NCBI GenBank assembly: GCA_947628085.1
Contig: CANQYM010000001.1
Location: forward strand, 1 to 64,000
Source: an uncultured Clostridia bacterium
Lineage (GTDB): Bacteria; Bacillota; Clostridia; TANB77; CAG-508
Length of the DNA: 64,000 nt
Direction of reading: 5' to 3'
The position numbers and the translations under genes were made by a program. Shown piece after piece: positions 9,265 through 19,580 of this stretch. The notes under the pieces are model-generated. The model was not told the origin of the DNA. It ran no database searches and saw only the letters and a list, made by a program, of their open reading frames with translations. Positions within the stretch are counted from its first letter, which is position 1. Every line of letters starts with the position of its first letter.

Positions 9265-9867
9265 TTATTTAACTTCTAATTCATAACTTCTATCTCTTGG
9301 AAATATATAGTCTTGTAATCTTTGAAAAATTTGAGAATATTGCTTTTCTAATCCTTCTTCATAAGGCATACGCGTCATACCATTTTGTATAAAGCCAATA
9401 GCATCTTCAAAATCCAAAAATCCCATATTTATAGCTTCAATATTATCAATTTTTATTTTTTTTATATCTCTCATTCTAAGAGCATATACTGTTACAAAAC
9501 ATCTTAATGCTTTTCTATTTGCTTCATCTTGAAGTGTAGTGTAATCTACGTCCATTTTTCCTAAAAAATGCAAATTTTGGGAATCTTGCTGATCTATTGA
9601 TAATTCTTCTTCAAGTTCACGAACCATACCTTGCATTGGTATTTCACCGCTTCTTACATGTCCTGAACATAAATCTAATTTACCTGGATCTAAAAAACTT
9701 TTTCCTCTTTTTTCAAATAATATTTTTTTATTTTCATCATTTATTACAAAACAAGTAATACAATTTATCCAAGGAAGATTTTCTCCACTCCAAGAATAAT
9801 AATCTTCCTTAGAAATAGTACCTATTTTCTCTCCTTGCTTTGTAAAGATATCTATCATTTCCGCCAT
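9265..9867 (-). CDS. Nudix hydrolase (isopentenyl-isomerase-like subgroup)
   Basis: 200 residues with a clear Nudix box, GHVRSGEIPMQGMVRELEEE, near residues 69-88, which binds Mg2+ and hydrolyses nucleoside-diphosphate-linked substrates. The N-terminal part (IDIFTKQGEKIGTISKEDYY, then CFVINDENKKILFEKRGKS) resembles the Idi-like/YfcD group. It sits inside the glycolysis cluster, 15 bases before tpiA, which is an unusual place. The exact substrate cannot be told from sequence. Confidence 0.85.
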   Translation of the reverse strand: MAEMIDIFTKQGEKIGTISKEDYYSWSGENLPWINCITCFVINDENKKILFEKRGKSFLDPGKLDLCSGHVRSGEIPMQGMVRELEEELSIDQQDSQNLHFLGKMDVDYTTLQDEANRKALRCFVTVYALRMRDIKKIKIDNIEAINMGFLDFEDAIGFIQNGMTRMPYEEGLEKQYSQIFQRLQDYIFPRDRSYELEVK

Positions 9868-9945
9868 ACTAATACCTACTTTTACGAAATAATCTTAAAA
9901 CACTGTAATCTTTAGTTTACTTTAAGAATTTATCCTAAAACTAGA

Positions 9946-11130
9946 TTATTTATCTTGTAAAGCTTCAATTCCTGGTAATTTCTTTCCTTCTAAGAATTCA
10001 AGTGAAGCTCCTCCACCTGTAGAAATGTGTGTAAATTTCTCAGCTAATCCTGCTTTTTCAACAGCTGCTGCAGAATCTCCACCACCAATTATTTTAACAG
10101 CATCTATATTTGCTAAAGCTTCTGCTATTTTGTTTGTTCCAACAGCAAATTGGTCAAATTCAAATAATCCAAGTGGTCCGTTCCATACAACTGTTTTAGC
10201 ATTTTTTAATTCTTCTGTATACATTTCTATTGTTTTTTCTCCAATATCAAATCCTTCCCAACCTTCTGGAATTTCTTTATATGAAACTGTTTTACTTTCA
10301 GTATTTGGATCAAATTCTTTACCTAGTTTTGTATCAACTGGTAACATTAATTTTACTCCCTTTGCTTTAGCTTTTTCCATAACTTCACTAGCTAAATTTA
10401 ATTTATCTAGTTCACAAATTGAATTTCCAACTTCATATCCCATAGATTTGAAGAAAGTGTAGGCCATAGCTCCACCAATTAATAAAACATCTACTTTTTC
10501 AAGTAAACTATCTATAACTCCAATTTTATCTGAAACTTTCTTACCACCTAAAATTGCCATAAATGGTCTTTCTGGATTTTCTAATGCTTTTCCTAAGAAA
10601 TTTAATTCTTTTTCAATTAAAAATCCTGAAACTGCTGGCAAATAGCTTGCAACACCTGTTGTTGAAGAATGTGCTCTATGAGCTGTTCCAAATGCATCGT
10701 TTACATATATTTCTGCTAATGAAGCAAATTTTTTAGATAATTCTTCATCATTTTTTTCTTCTCCTGCTTCATATCTTACATTTTCAAGAAGCATAACTTC
10801 TCCTGGTTTTAACTCAGAAGCAAGTCTTTTAGCATCTTCTCCTACAACATCTTTTGCAAGTTTAACTTCTTGACCTAATAATCTTGTAAGTTCATCTGCT
10901 ACTATGTTTAAAGAAAATTCTGGTTTTACTTCTCCCTTTGGTCTTCCTAAGTGAGAACATAAAATTACTTTACAATCATTATCAATTAAATATTTTATAG
11001 TAGGTAAAGCAGCTACTATTCTTCTATTATCTGTAATTTTTCTGTTTTCATCATAAGGAACATTAAAATCACATCTAACTAACACTTTTTTGCCTTTAAC
11101 ATCAATGTCTCTAACTGTTTTTTTATTCAT
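9946..11130 (-). CDS. pgk: Phosphoglycerate kinase
   Basis: 394 residues. It transfers phosphate from 1,3-bisphosphoglycerate to ADP. The N-terminal substrate motif [10 protein letters not shown] and the HLGRPKG site are intact, as are the C-terminal nucleotide-binding stretches WNGPLGLFE and GGGDSAAA. It lies 103 bases downstream of gapA, with a terminator-like hairpin between them, so it is probably partly read through from the gapA promoter. Confidence 0.98.
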   Translation of the reverse strand: MNKKTVRDIDVKGKKVLVRCDFNVPYDENRKITDNRRIVAALPTIKYLIDNDCKVILCSHLGRPKGEVKPEFSLNIVADELTRLLGQEVKLAKDVVGEDAKRLASELKPGEVMLLENVRYEAGEEKNDEELSKKFASLAEIYVNDAFGTAHRAHSSTTGVASYLPAVSGFLIEKELNFLGKALENPERPFMAILGGKKVSDKIGVIDSLLEKVDVLLIGGAMAYTFFKSMGYEVGNSICELDKLNLASEVMEKAKAKGVKLMLPVDTKLGKEFDPNTESKTVSYKEIPEGWEGFDIGEKTIEMYTEELKNAKTVVWNGPLGLFEFDQFAVGTNKIAEALANIDAVKIIGGGDSAAAVEKAGLAEKFTHISTGGGASLEFLEGKKLPGIEALQDK

Positions 11131-11168
11131 ATTTTTTTCCTCTCTTATTTTTAATATATATTTTATTT

Positions 11169-11215
11169 AAAAAAAAGAGCTAGCAATAAAGGTCCGACCT
11201 CCACCACTAGCGCTT
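11169..11215 (-). terminator. Terminator/attenuator between gapA and pgk
   Basis: On the minus strand an AGCGCTAG arm pairs with CTAGCTCT (one mismatch), an inner GGTC/GACC stem is present, and eight U residues follow. It would lower transcription from gapA into pgk-gpmI, as expected for a highly expressed gapA. Confidence 0.65.
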
Positions 11216-11233
11216 TTATTTATACAATAATAA

Positions 11234-12250
11234 TTAATTTAATTCAGCGAAATATTTTATTGTTCTAACCATTTGACTTGTATAAGAATTTTCATTATCA
11301 TACCAGCTTACAACTTGAACTTGATATAATCCTTCTTCTACTTTTGTAACCATTGTTTGTGTGCTGTCGAATAAAGAACCATATGTAATTCCTATTATAT
11401 CTGATGAAACTAATGGCTCGTCTGTATAACCAAAAGAAGCACTAGAAGCTGATTTCATAGCTGCATTTATTCCATCTACTGTTATATCATTTCCTTTAAC
11501 AGTAGCTACTAAAATTGTTGTAGATCCTGTTGGAACTGGAACTCTTTGTGCAGAACCAATTAATTTTCCATTTAATTCTGGAATAACTAATCCTATAGCT
11601 TTTGCTGCTCCTGTTGAATTTGGAACAATATTTACAGCAGCTGCTCTTGCTCTTCTTAAATCTCCTTTTCTATGTGGACCATCAAGTACCATTTGATCTC
11701 CTGTATAAGCATGTACAGTAGTCATGATTCCTGATTGAATTGGTGCATAATCATTTAATGCTTTTGCCATTGGTGCTAAGCAGTTTGTTGTACATGAAGC
11801 TGCAGAAATAATAGTATCTTCTTTTGTTAATTTCTTTTCATTTACCCCATAAACTATTGTTGGTAAATCATTTCCAGCTGGTGCTGAAATAACAACTTTT
11901 TTAGCTCCTGCTTTAATGTGTGCTGAAGCTTTTTCTTTAGATGTATAGAAACCTGTACATTCTAATACAACATCAACACCAATTTCTCCCCAAGGAAGTT
12001 CCTCTGCATTTGCTTTTGCATAAATTTTTATTGTTTTACCATCAACTGTAATTGAATCTTCTCCAGCAACAACTGTATCTGCTTTTGCATATCTACCTTG
12101 TGCTGAATCATATTTTAATAAATGTGCTAGCATTTTAGGACTTGTTAAATCATTTATTGCAACAATTTCATATCCTTCTGCTCCAAACATTTGTCTAAAT
12201 GCAAGACGTCCTATACGTCCAAACCCATTTATAGCTACTTTAACTGACAT
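11234..12250 (-). CDS. gapA: Glyceraldehyde-3-phosphate dehydrogenase
   Basis: 338 residues. NAD-binding fold with NGFGRIGR at residues 8-15, catalytic Cys in [12 protein letters not shown] (about residue 153), and the catalytic-domain segment WYDNENSYT near the C-terminus. It is the glycolytic type and the first gene of the cluster. A strong GGAGG box precedes the ATG, and a sigma-A promoter lies about 90 bases upstream. Confidence 0.98.
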   Translation of the reverse strand: MSVKVAINGFGRIGRLAFRQMFGAEGYEIVAINDLTSPKMLAHLLKYDSAQGRYAKADTVVAGEDSITVDGKTIKIYAKANAEELPWGEIGVDVVLECTGFYTSKEKASAHIKAGAKKVVISAPAGNDLPTIVYGVNEKKLTKEDTIISAASCTTNCLAPMAKALNDYAPIQSGIMTTVHAYTGDQMVLDGPHRKGDLRRARAAAVNIVPNSTGAAKAIGLVIPELNGKLIGSAQRVPVPTGSTTILVATVKGNDITVDGINAAMKSASSASFGYTDEPLVSSDIIGITYGSLFDSTQTMVTKVEEGLYQVQVVSWYDNENSYTSQMVRTIKYFAELN

Positions 12251-12338
12251 AATATAAATTCCTCCTATCTTGATACTTTTATATAACTTTATAGTTTTAA
12301 GTATCTTTTCATTTATTTTAGTCTAATTGACCAAAAAT

Positions 12339-12367
12339 ATTCTACATCATTTCTAATGTTTTTTCAA
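12339..12367 (-). promoter_or_regulatory. Sigma-A promoter for gapA
   Basis: On the minus strand TTGAAA (12362-12367), a 17-base spacer and TAGAAT (12339-12344). An inverted repeat GATACTT/AAGTATC lies in the leader downstream (about 12268-12303) and could be an operator or a leader hairpin. Confidence 0.65.
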
Positions 12368-12518
12368 GTCTTTTTTTAGTTTTATTTTTATCATGCAGAA
12401 ACAAGCTTATTTTAGTTCAGTTCCACCCCACTCTACTACTGTATAATCTTATGAAATTATATTTATTGCTTTCCATTTTTGGTAGCCAATAAACTATGAA
12501 TTCTTCTGCCCAAATATT

Positions 12519-15500
12519 TTATTCTGCTATATTTATTACATTTGGAGAACTAAAACCTTCAATGCTTGGATTATAATAATCATAAAATCTTATTGCTCCC
12601 CCTGTAACATTTTCAGGATATAGTGCTTTATAATTTACATTCAAACTTATTGTATTTTCTTTCAAATATCCTCTTATATAAATGTTTATTTTTTCATAAT
12701 TATATTCATATTTTTCTATTACACCTTGAGTTTGTAATTGTAAAAGTGAATCTTCTACTACACTACAGCCCTGTGGTATATTTATTTGAAGTAATCCATT
12801 TTCTATATTTACATCACTGTTTTTAGACACTGTTATTTTTTGTGATATTACATCATTTACTTTGGCATTTTGATTTATTTCTTGGGTAACACTAATTTTA
12901 TTATCAGTGCTAGCTACTTTAGAATATTCTTGATAATATTCTTTTATTATTTCATAATTTATTTTTTCGTTTTCTGGATCAATTGTTATTTTGTTTTCAT
13001 TAGTAGGATTATCAAAAGTAATTTCATATAAATCTAAAGAATCTTCTCCTACTTCTATTATTTTTTCATTTCCGTTTAAAGAAATCGTTATATTTTGATT
13101 TTCGATTTTTGAATTCTTTTCATAAGCATTTATTGCCTTTAATGCTAAAACTGTTGATTGAGTTGTTCCCCAAGTACCTCTATGATCTTTATAAGCAATT
13201 ATGTAAGAAATTAAAGAATCATTTATTTTCTTTTCTTTATCAAGTTTAGTTAGTGCTAATGATGTAAGAGCTGTTGTTTGAATATTTTGATAAAATCCTG
13301 TAGTTCCATAATAATCACTTGTATTAGAACTTATATAGTATTTTAGTTCAGATTCCTCTTTTTCGTCTAATATATTTTCTATAAAATCTATTGCCTCATC
13401 TTTCATATCTAAATTTGCAAAAATATTTGCAATTAAAGCTAAACAATAATTATCTGTATGTTCATCAATATTACTTCTTAAGTAATCTATTGACTTTAAT
13501 AGTCTTGTGTCTTCTGGGCAAACTTCTGATAAAGCCCAAACTATATATGCATCTTTTGTTAATTCATCAAGATTTGTCATTCCACTTATATATCTTGTTT
13601 CAGAAGTTCTAAAGTCTCCACTTGTTTTTTGCTTTGAAAACAAAAACTCTATCATATTATCTATAACTTTTTCGTCTACATTATAAACTTTTGAAAGTTC
13701 GTTCATTTCCATTAATCCATAAGCAGTTAATGAAGGTTCTGCCGGATATTTTCCATATAAAGAATATCCACCTTTTTCTCCTTCTACTTCATATGTTAAT
13801 AATTTTTGATATCCTGTAGAAATATAATTTAAAGCTTTTTCTCTTAATTCTGGATTATCTAAATTATTTTTCTCTAAATAATTTAATACTAAAATATCTG
13901 GATATAATGAAGATGAAACTTGTTCAAAACATCCTGATGGCATTTTTAGTATGCTATCAACGTTTTCTATTATTTCTGTAATAACAGAAGGATATACTTT
14001 GACTTTTATTTTTTTTGTGCCATCTATTGCTTCATCATTAAATATTAAATTTTGAGTATATTTATCATCAATTTTTCCGCTTGAAATAACTTCTTCTTTT
14101 TCTAATCCATTAATGTTTACATTCATCGTTTTTTCTACAATATCTGTAACATCTCCTGCTTTTGTTTCTATTCTTAAAGTATTATTACCTGCTTTTATTA
14201 TTTCTAAAGGAACATATACCATTTGAGTAGAATTTGGATTTACGGTAATATTTTTTGTATAGTTTTCAATTTTACTCCAATCATTTTCTTTTACATTTAT
14301 TTCACATGATAATGCACCTTCAGTATAATTATAAACAGTTACAGGTATACTTGTTTTATCTGTAACAACAGAATTGGTTGGAAGAGAAAAATCTACAAAT
14401 ATTGGTTTAAATACTTTAAATGATTTTGTATTATAACCTACTTCTCCATTTTTAGTATTTCCAACTGCTTGAATATTCCATGTAGTTATATTATCACTAA
14501 TTGTTGTTTCATATTTTGCATTACCATTCTCTGTTATAAGTTCTGGAACAAAAGCCAAGCTTTCTAGAAATACATTTCTTACATTTTGTTCAATTTCAAA
14601 TTGTTTTTCTAAATTTTCTTCTACATTTATTTCTGTACTAACTAATTCTTCATTATTTTGTTCCATACTATTAGTATCTTTCATACTTTCAAAACTAGTT
14701 TCACCAGAAGATTTAAAACTTCCACTCATAGATGATTCCATTGTGTCTGAGAAACGTGAAACACCACCTGAATTACCTGTTGAGTCAGTGGCATATTCCC
14801 AAACATAGCCTGGAGAAACATTTTCAGCCATCGCTGTATCATTAATTGAGTAATTATCAAAAATATCAAAAATATTTAAATTTTCAAAGTATTCCATAGG
14901 TGTATATTCATAGTAATAATAATATGTATAATCATCATACATATAAGAAGCAAATATTACTAATATAATTAATGCAATAACAACTACAATAAATGCTATT
15001 AAATCATTAAAGCTAAAATTAAATGTAATTTTTCCTTCTTTCATTTCAATGTTATTCTCTTTTAATACAAGTTTTCTAAATAAGACATAACATGCTAGTA
15101 CTACTAGTAATCCAAAGATGCCTAGTAATTGAGAAACTAAAAATACAGCTATCCAAAATAAAGTTCCTTTAAGTATACTATCCAAAACAGATTTTACTAT
15201 CTGAGAAGTTTTATTTAATTGTTCCTTTCTTTTAGCTACTATTAGTAGTAAATAGAATAATATTAAAAATCCAGCTATTGCTATATAAATGGTTTCTATA
15301 TTTACAATAGAAGTATTATCATACAACCAATTTGCAATAAAACTAATTATAACTGTAAAAATAATTGGAATTATAGCAAAATCTTTTACAATATTAAAAA
15401 TGAGATCTTTTTCTTTATATAAAACTAAAACATATATTGCTATTGCTATTATAAATTCAATAAATACTATTACTATTTCTGATGCATTATAAAACACATT

Positions 15501-17640
15501 ATAAAATAGTTCTGACAAATATAATGAAATTAGAGCATAAATTGCAAATACATTACAAATTACTTTTAAAATTGATTTTACATTTTTAGCTTTTCCGTCT
15601 TTTTTATTTTTTCCTATTCTAATAACTAATATAATTACCAATATAGCAAATGAAATTATTGCTCTAGATAAATATTCATCTGAATCATTTAAAGATCTAT
15701 TTTCATAATTATATAAAGAAACATCTTCTCTATTTTGCCTTAGCAATATACTTCTAAAAGTTGTTTCTGATTTTTCATCTAGCGCTATTGCATATAAATC
15801 TGCCATAGACATATTCTCAGATAATTTAATATCTCCTAAAGCTAATTTTATATTATCTATTGATAAATCATTTTCTGCAAGATTTAATATAGCATCATCT
15901 AATATGCTTACTAATAAAGCTGAATCTACTGAGTTTCCGCCGAGAATCTGATGTTTTAAAATCTATATTTAATGGATCTCCAGGAGCATATTCTGGCTTA
16001 TCTGTATTAATATCTATTTTTAATTGTTTTGAAGGTTTTATAAAAATAGTAGCTTTAGAAATTTTGAATGTATCTACTCCAGTGTATTTCGCATATATAT
16101 CAACAATACCTGTTACATCATCTAAATTAAAAGTAGTTTCCGCATTATCTGTAGAAATCACTTTTAATAATTGATTTTCTTTGCAAGCATATATTGTAAT
16201 CTTATTATTTGAAATAGTTTCACCAGTTGTTTTTAAAGAGCTAGTTGAAGATTTTTTTATTTCTACTGAAATATCTTCGCCTTCTTCATATTTTATTTTA
16301 TCTGTTTTTACAGCTGCATATTGATTAGAAAAATTTTTCAAGCTTTCTACTTTTGTTACTTTTGTTCCATTTACATCTTGTGATTCTATAGTTGCTTCAG
16401 CATTACTATCTATACTGCTATCAGTAACTAAAGAATTTATTTCATCAGATGTTAATGTAAACATTCCTACACCTTTATCATCTGAAATTACTTGTTTTAT
16501 AATATTTCCTATTTTTACTGTTGAATAGGTTTTCAAAGGATTTCCACTTAAGTCTGTTGTTATTACGTAGATATCGTTATTTATTCCTTTTATAATATTT
16601 CCAAATTCTGGCAAGAATTCTACTTCAAAAATATCTGTGCCTATAGAAATAGTTTTATTAGCTTCAATCATATAATTTGATTGATCTTTTACATTGCAAT
16701 TAATATTAATTTTTCCTTTTTCAGTGCAGTTATAAGTTGTTTCAAAAATTCCAGCTTCATTTGTTAATCCGGAAATTTCTTTATCATTAATTGTTCCTGT
16801 AACTTCTGCTCCCTTTACAGGTTCTCCAAAGAAATATTTAGAAGATATTGAAATTTTTGCTGTTTCACCAACTACATATGTTTCTTTATCTGTATTTAAA
16901 TTTACTTCAAAGTTTGGAGTTATGTATGGATTTACTGTAAATTCTTTGCTTGTTTCCTTACTATCAGTTGAAATGGTTAATTTATATGTACCACTATTTA
17001 CTTCATCTGCAAGTTTAAATTTTCCAGATATGATTCCATATTCAGAAGTTTCTACATCATTTGTATAAACTTTATTATTATTGCCATCATAAATATAAAC
17101 AGAAACTAATTGTTCAATAGGTGTATTATTATTTTTTGATAAAATTAAAGCTCTAAAATTAATTTCATCACCAGGTTTATAAATTCCTTTATCTAAAGAA
17201 ATAATAACATTTGATTTTGAGTCATTAATTATGCTTATTGGAACTGTACCAATATCAGAATATAATCCTGACCATGCAGTTACTTTTAGAAAATATTTTC
17301 CTGTATCGATATATTCTGGAATTTCTAAATTAAATATATTTCCATTATTATCATCTTCATCTGGATTTATATCTATTTTTTGACTTACATCCTTTATCTT
17401 TTTGCTTTGCTCATCGTAAAGTTCAATTTTTACTTTACTTTTGACAAGTTTATTATAGTTTTTATCTCTTACTCTAATTAATCCCATAATTTCTGAATTA
17501 GTATAGAAATTATTATTAGTTTCTATAGATACATTTAATTTATTTTTAGTAAAAAGTAAAAATAAATTATAAAATAAAAATAGCAGAATAAAAGCTATAA
17601 TTATACAAAAAACTACTTTTTTAATTTTTTTCTTATTCAT
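12519..17640 (-). CDS. Alpha-2-macroglobulin-like membrane protein, needs one +1 frameshift
   Basis: Read as one gene it gives about 1706 residues. The first part (17640-15943) has an N-terminal membrane helix and repeated MG-type beta domains. After skipping the C at 15942 the frame runs open to 12519 and begins with the family motif VDSALLVSILDDAILNLAEN. About residues 660-900 then hold seven or so membrane helices inserted where other bacterial macroglobulins carry the bait region, and the rest holds further MG domains and the thioester domain with PSGCFEQ (Cys about 1237). In the family the thioester traps proteases. Without the shift the first part ends 16 codons after the CGG. The second part has no good start of its own, and its open frame extends back through the junction. 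The alternative is a pseudogene or a sequence error. Confidence 0.8.
15940..15942 (-). other. Candidate +1 recoding site UCU-CGG-C (macroglobulin gene)
   Basis: In the upstream frame the codons are TCT CGG CGG AAA. Skipping the first C (15942) gives TCT GGC GGA AAC and joins the two halves in one frame as Ser-Gly-Gly-Asn, right before the conserved VDSALLVS motif. The codon CGG is seen in frame only at sites of this kind in the window. Confidence 0.6.
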
Positions 17641-17674
17641 AAAACCCCCCTATTTTATTAATAATCATATTATT

Positions 17675-17703
17675 ATTTTACAGATAATGACATTTTTTTA
17701 CAA
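17675..17703 (-). promoter_or_regulatory. Probable sigma-A promoter for the macroglobulin gene
   Basis: On the minus strand TTGTAA (17698-17703), a 17-base spacer and TAAAAT (17675-17680), about 30 bases before a GGGGGG ribosome-binding stretch and the ATG at 17640. Confidence 0.5.
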
Positions 17704-17756
17704 TATTATTTTTTTATTTCTTATATAAATATAAAAATTTTACAATATATAAAAAG

Positions 17757-17793
17757 CAAAAAACTCGCTAAGCAAAATGCTAGCGAGTTTTTA
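17757..17793 (-). terminator. Terminator after the 87-residue gene
   Basis: A 12-bp perfect stem (AAAAACTCGCTA with its complement) and a U run on the minus strand, directly after the gene ending at 17801. The flanks are symmetric enough to work in both directions. Confidence 0.75.
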
Positions 17794-17800
17794 TTTATAA

Positions 17801-18064
17801 TTAATTTTCTTTATTCTTTTTAAATTTTGCAAATATATTAATTTCCTTAAAGAAGAAATCATGTAATTCAGGAAACTTAACTTCTTGGAATAAAAAGTCA
17901 TGAACTTCTGTTAAAACTTTTTCTTCATGCTCAGTTAATTCTAAAACTATTGGTTTGTTCCAATCTATTTCTTTAAATAGCAAGCTTTTAATTTTGCTCC
18001 ACATACTAACTACTGCTGGCAAATTACCTGCTTCTGAAGTTTCTACTAATTTATATTCTTTCAT
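17801..18064 (-). CDS. Small 87-residue protein with a threefold LFKE-type motif
   Basis: Not recognised. A soluble protein in which a short motif recurs three times: LLFKEIDW (about 28-35), FLFQEVKF (about 57-64) and FFFKEINIF (about 69-77), the last two each preceded by a His-Asp pair. These look like repeated amphipathic helices. A strong GGAGG box sets the start. The gene stands alone between two terminators, with a well-formed promoter carrying an inverted repeat, so it seems to be regulated separately from mtaB and the macroglobulin gene. No function is proposed. Confidence 0.7.
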   Translation of the reverse strand: MKEYKLVETSEAGNLPAVVSMWSKIKSLLFKEIDWNKPIVLELTEHEEKVLTEVHDFLFQEVKFPELHDFFFKEINIFAKFKKNKEN

Positions 18065-18080
18065 TGTTATTTTTCCTCCT

Positions 18081-18133
18081 TAGTATATACAATACTATAT
18101 AATATATATACTACATAGAGGCTTATTTATCAA
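18081..18133 (-). promoter_or_regulatory. Promoter with overlapping operator-like inverted repeat
   Basis: On the minus strand TTGATA (18128-18133), a 17-base spacer and TATATA (18105-18110). A 9-bp inverted repeat TAGTATATA (18081-18089 with 18105-18113) overlaps the -10 box and the start region, as an operator would. It drives the 87-residue gene. Confidence 0.5.
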
Positions 18134-18177
18134 TATTTTTTGAGTTAAGTTTATATTAAATTTTAATTACTAAATTG

Positions 18178-19488
18178 TTACATAATTTCTTCAGATATAA
18201 GCTCTAAATCTATTCTTTCCTTTATTTTTACTTTTACAATTTTATTTTCTAAATTTTCTTTTGATTTTACTTTTACCATTATGTAATTAGATGTGTGTCC
18301 TTTGTAATATTCTCCGTCAAACTCTTCTATTAAAACTTCTATTTCTTTATTAATGTAAGAGTCTAAATATCTTTTTTCATTTTCATCAGATAAATTAAGT
18401 AATTTCTTGCTTCTTTCTTCTTTTATATCTCCTGAAACCTGATTCTGCATTACTGCAGCTTTTGTTCCTTTTCTTTGAGAATATTTAAAAATATGCATTT
18501 TATAAAAATTTATTTTTTTCAAGAAATTATATGTTGTTTCAAATTCTTTATCTGTTTCCCCTGGAAATCCTACTATTATATCTGTTGTTAAAATTACATC
18601 TTCATATGCATTTCTTAATCTATTTACTATTACTTCAAATTCTTCTGCTGTGTATCTTCTATTCATTCTTTTCAAAGTTTCTGTTGACCCGCTTTGAAGA
18701 GACAAATGAAAATGATGACATATTTTATTTAAGCTTGTAAGTCTTTTTATAAATTCTTCTGTTATTAATAATGGTTCTATTGAACCGAAGTCTAATTCTT
18801 TCAATTCCTTCTATTTTATTTATTTCTTCTAATAAATCTATAAGCTCATATTTTTCTTTAAAGTCTTTACCATAAGAAGCTACATGTATTCCTGTTATTA
18901 CAACTTCTTTAATTCCATTTTTAGAAATTTCTTCAATTTCATTTATTATGCTTTGTGGACTTCTGCTTCTTACTCTTCCTCTAGCATATGGAATTATGCA
19001 ATATGAACAAAATCTATCACATCCATCTTGAACTTTAATTACTGCTCTTGTTTTTTCTGTGTATGTAACGCTTCCGAAATCGCCATATTCTTTAGTTTTC
19101 ATAACATCATCAATTGGAATATTTACATTTTTTGAATTAATAGCTTTTTCTACACATTCTAAAATATTATTTTTTTCATTTGTTCCTAAACATAAATCTA
19201 TTTCTTCTATTTTTTCTACTTCGTCTTTTGCAACTTGAACATAACACCCGAACTGCTACTACTAAAGAATTCGGATTGTTCTTTTTAGCCTGTCTTAACA
19301 TTTGCCTAGATTTTCTATCAGACATATTAGTAACTGTGCATGTATTAATTATATAAACATCTGCTTTTTCTTCAAACCCTACTATTTCATATCCTGCATT
19401 TTTAAAAATTTGAATCATTCCATTTGTTTCATATTGATTTACTTTACAACCGAAGAGTATAAAAAGCAACTTTTTTTAATTCATTCAT
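18178..19488 (-). CDS. mtaB: MtaB: tRNA t6A37 methylthiotransferase, needs three +1 frameshifts
   Basis: A radical-SAM enzyme that converts t6A to ms2t6A at position 37 of tRNAs. The reading frame is broken three times, each time at a codon CGG after an NTT codon. Skipping one C at 19452, 19250 and 18787 yields one 435-residue protein of normal family length. It includes the start MNELKKVAFYTLGCKVNQYE, the N-terminal cluster motif NTCTVTN, VGCYVQ, the radical-SAM triad CDRFCSYC, RIRLGSIEP, HLSLQSGS and a C-terminal TRAM domain. The start at 19488 has an AAGGA box; it would be followed by a stop after 14 codons if the first CGG were read as Arg. Everything between the three sites is well conserved, which argues against a decaying pseudogene. 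Confidence 0.8.
18785..18787 (-). other. Candidate +1 recoding site CUU-CGG-U (mtaB site 3)
   Basis: Codons AGA CTT CGG TTC become AGA CTT GGT TCA when the C at 18787 is skipped, giving Arg-Leu-Gly-Ser in the conserved motif RIRLGSIEP. The unshifted frame runs about 20 codons past the site to a stop. Confidence 0.65.
19248..19250 (-). other. Candidate +1 recoding site GUU-CGG-G (mtaB site 2)
   Basis: Codons GCA GTT CGG GTG become GCA GTT GGG TGT when the C at 19250 is skipped, restoring Val-Gly-Cys-Tyr. This is the second cluster-ligand Cys motif of the MtaB N-terminal domain. Confidence 0.65.
19450..19452 (-). other. Candidate +1 recoding site CUU-CGG-U (mtaB site 1)
   Basis: Codons ACT CTT CGG TTG TAA become ACT CTT GGT TGT AAA when the C at 19452 is skipped. 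This restores TLGCKVN, the first conserved motif of the enzyme, with its cluster-ligand Cys. Unshifted translation would stop two codons later. Confidence 0.65.
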
Positions 19489-19511
19489 TTTTTTTCCTTA
19501 ACTTTCTTTTT

Positions 19512-19555
19512 TACAGTAAAATACTCACATGAAAATATGTGAGTATTTTACTGTA
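19512..19555. other. Perfect 19-bp hairpin without a U tract
   Basis: A 19-bp perfect stem (19512-19530 with 19537-19555) around a six-base loop, between the end of mreB and the start of mtaB. Neither strand has a proper U run after it, so it may be an RNA-stabilising or leader hairpin rather than a normal terminator. Confidence 0.6.
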
Positions 19556-19580
19556 AGTATTTGGGATTTTATTATTACTA

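Noticed and set aside
12519..15812. A stand-alone gene starting at the ATG at 15812
   Set aside because: The open frame extends 43 codons upstream through a conserved motif, and the ATG has no ribosome-binding site; the first half at 15943-17640 ends without the rest of the fold.
18178..19469. mtaB as an ordinary pseudogene
   Set aside because: Three breaks of the same kind at CGG with no other damage do not fit random decay; I keep it as the main alternative until reads are checked.
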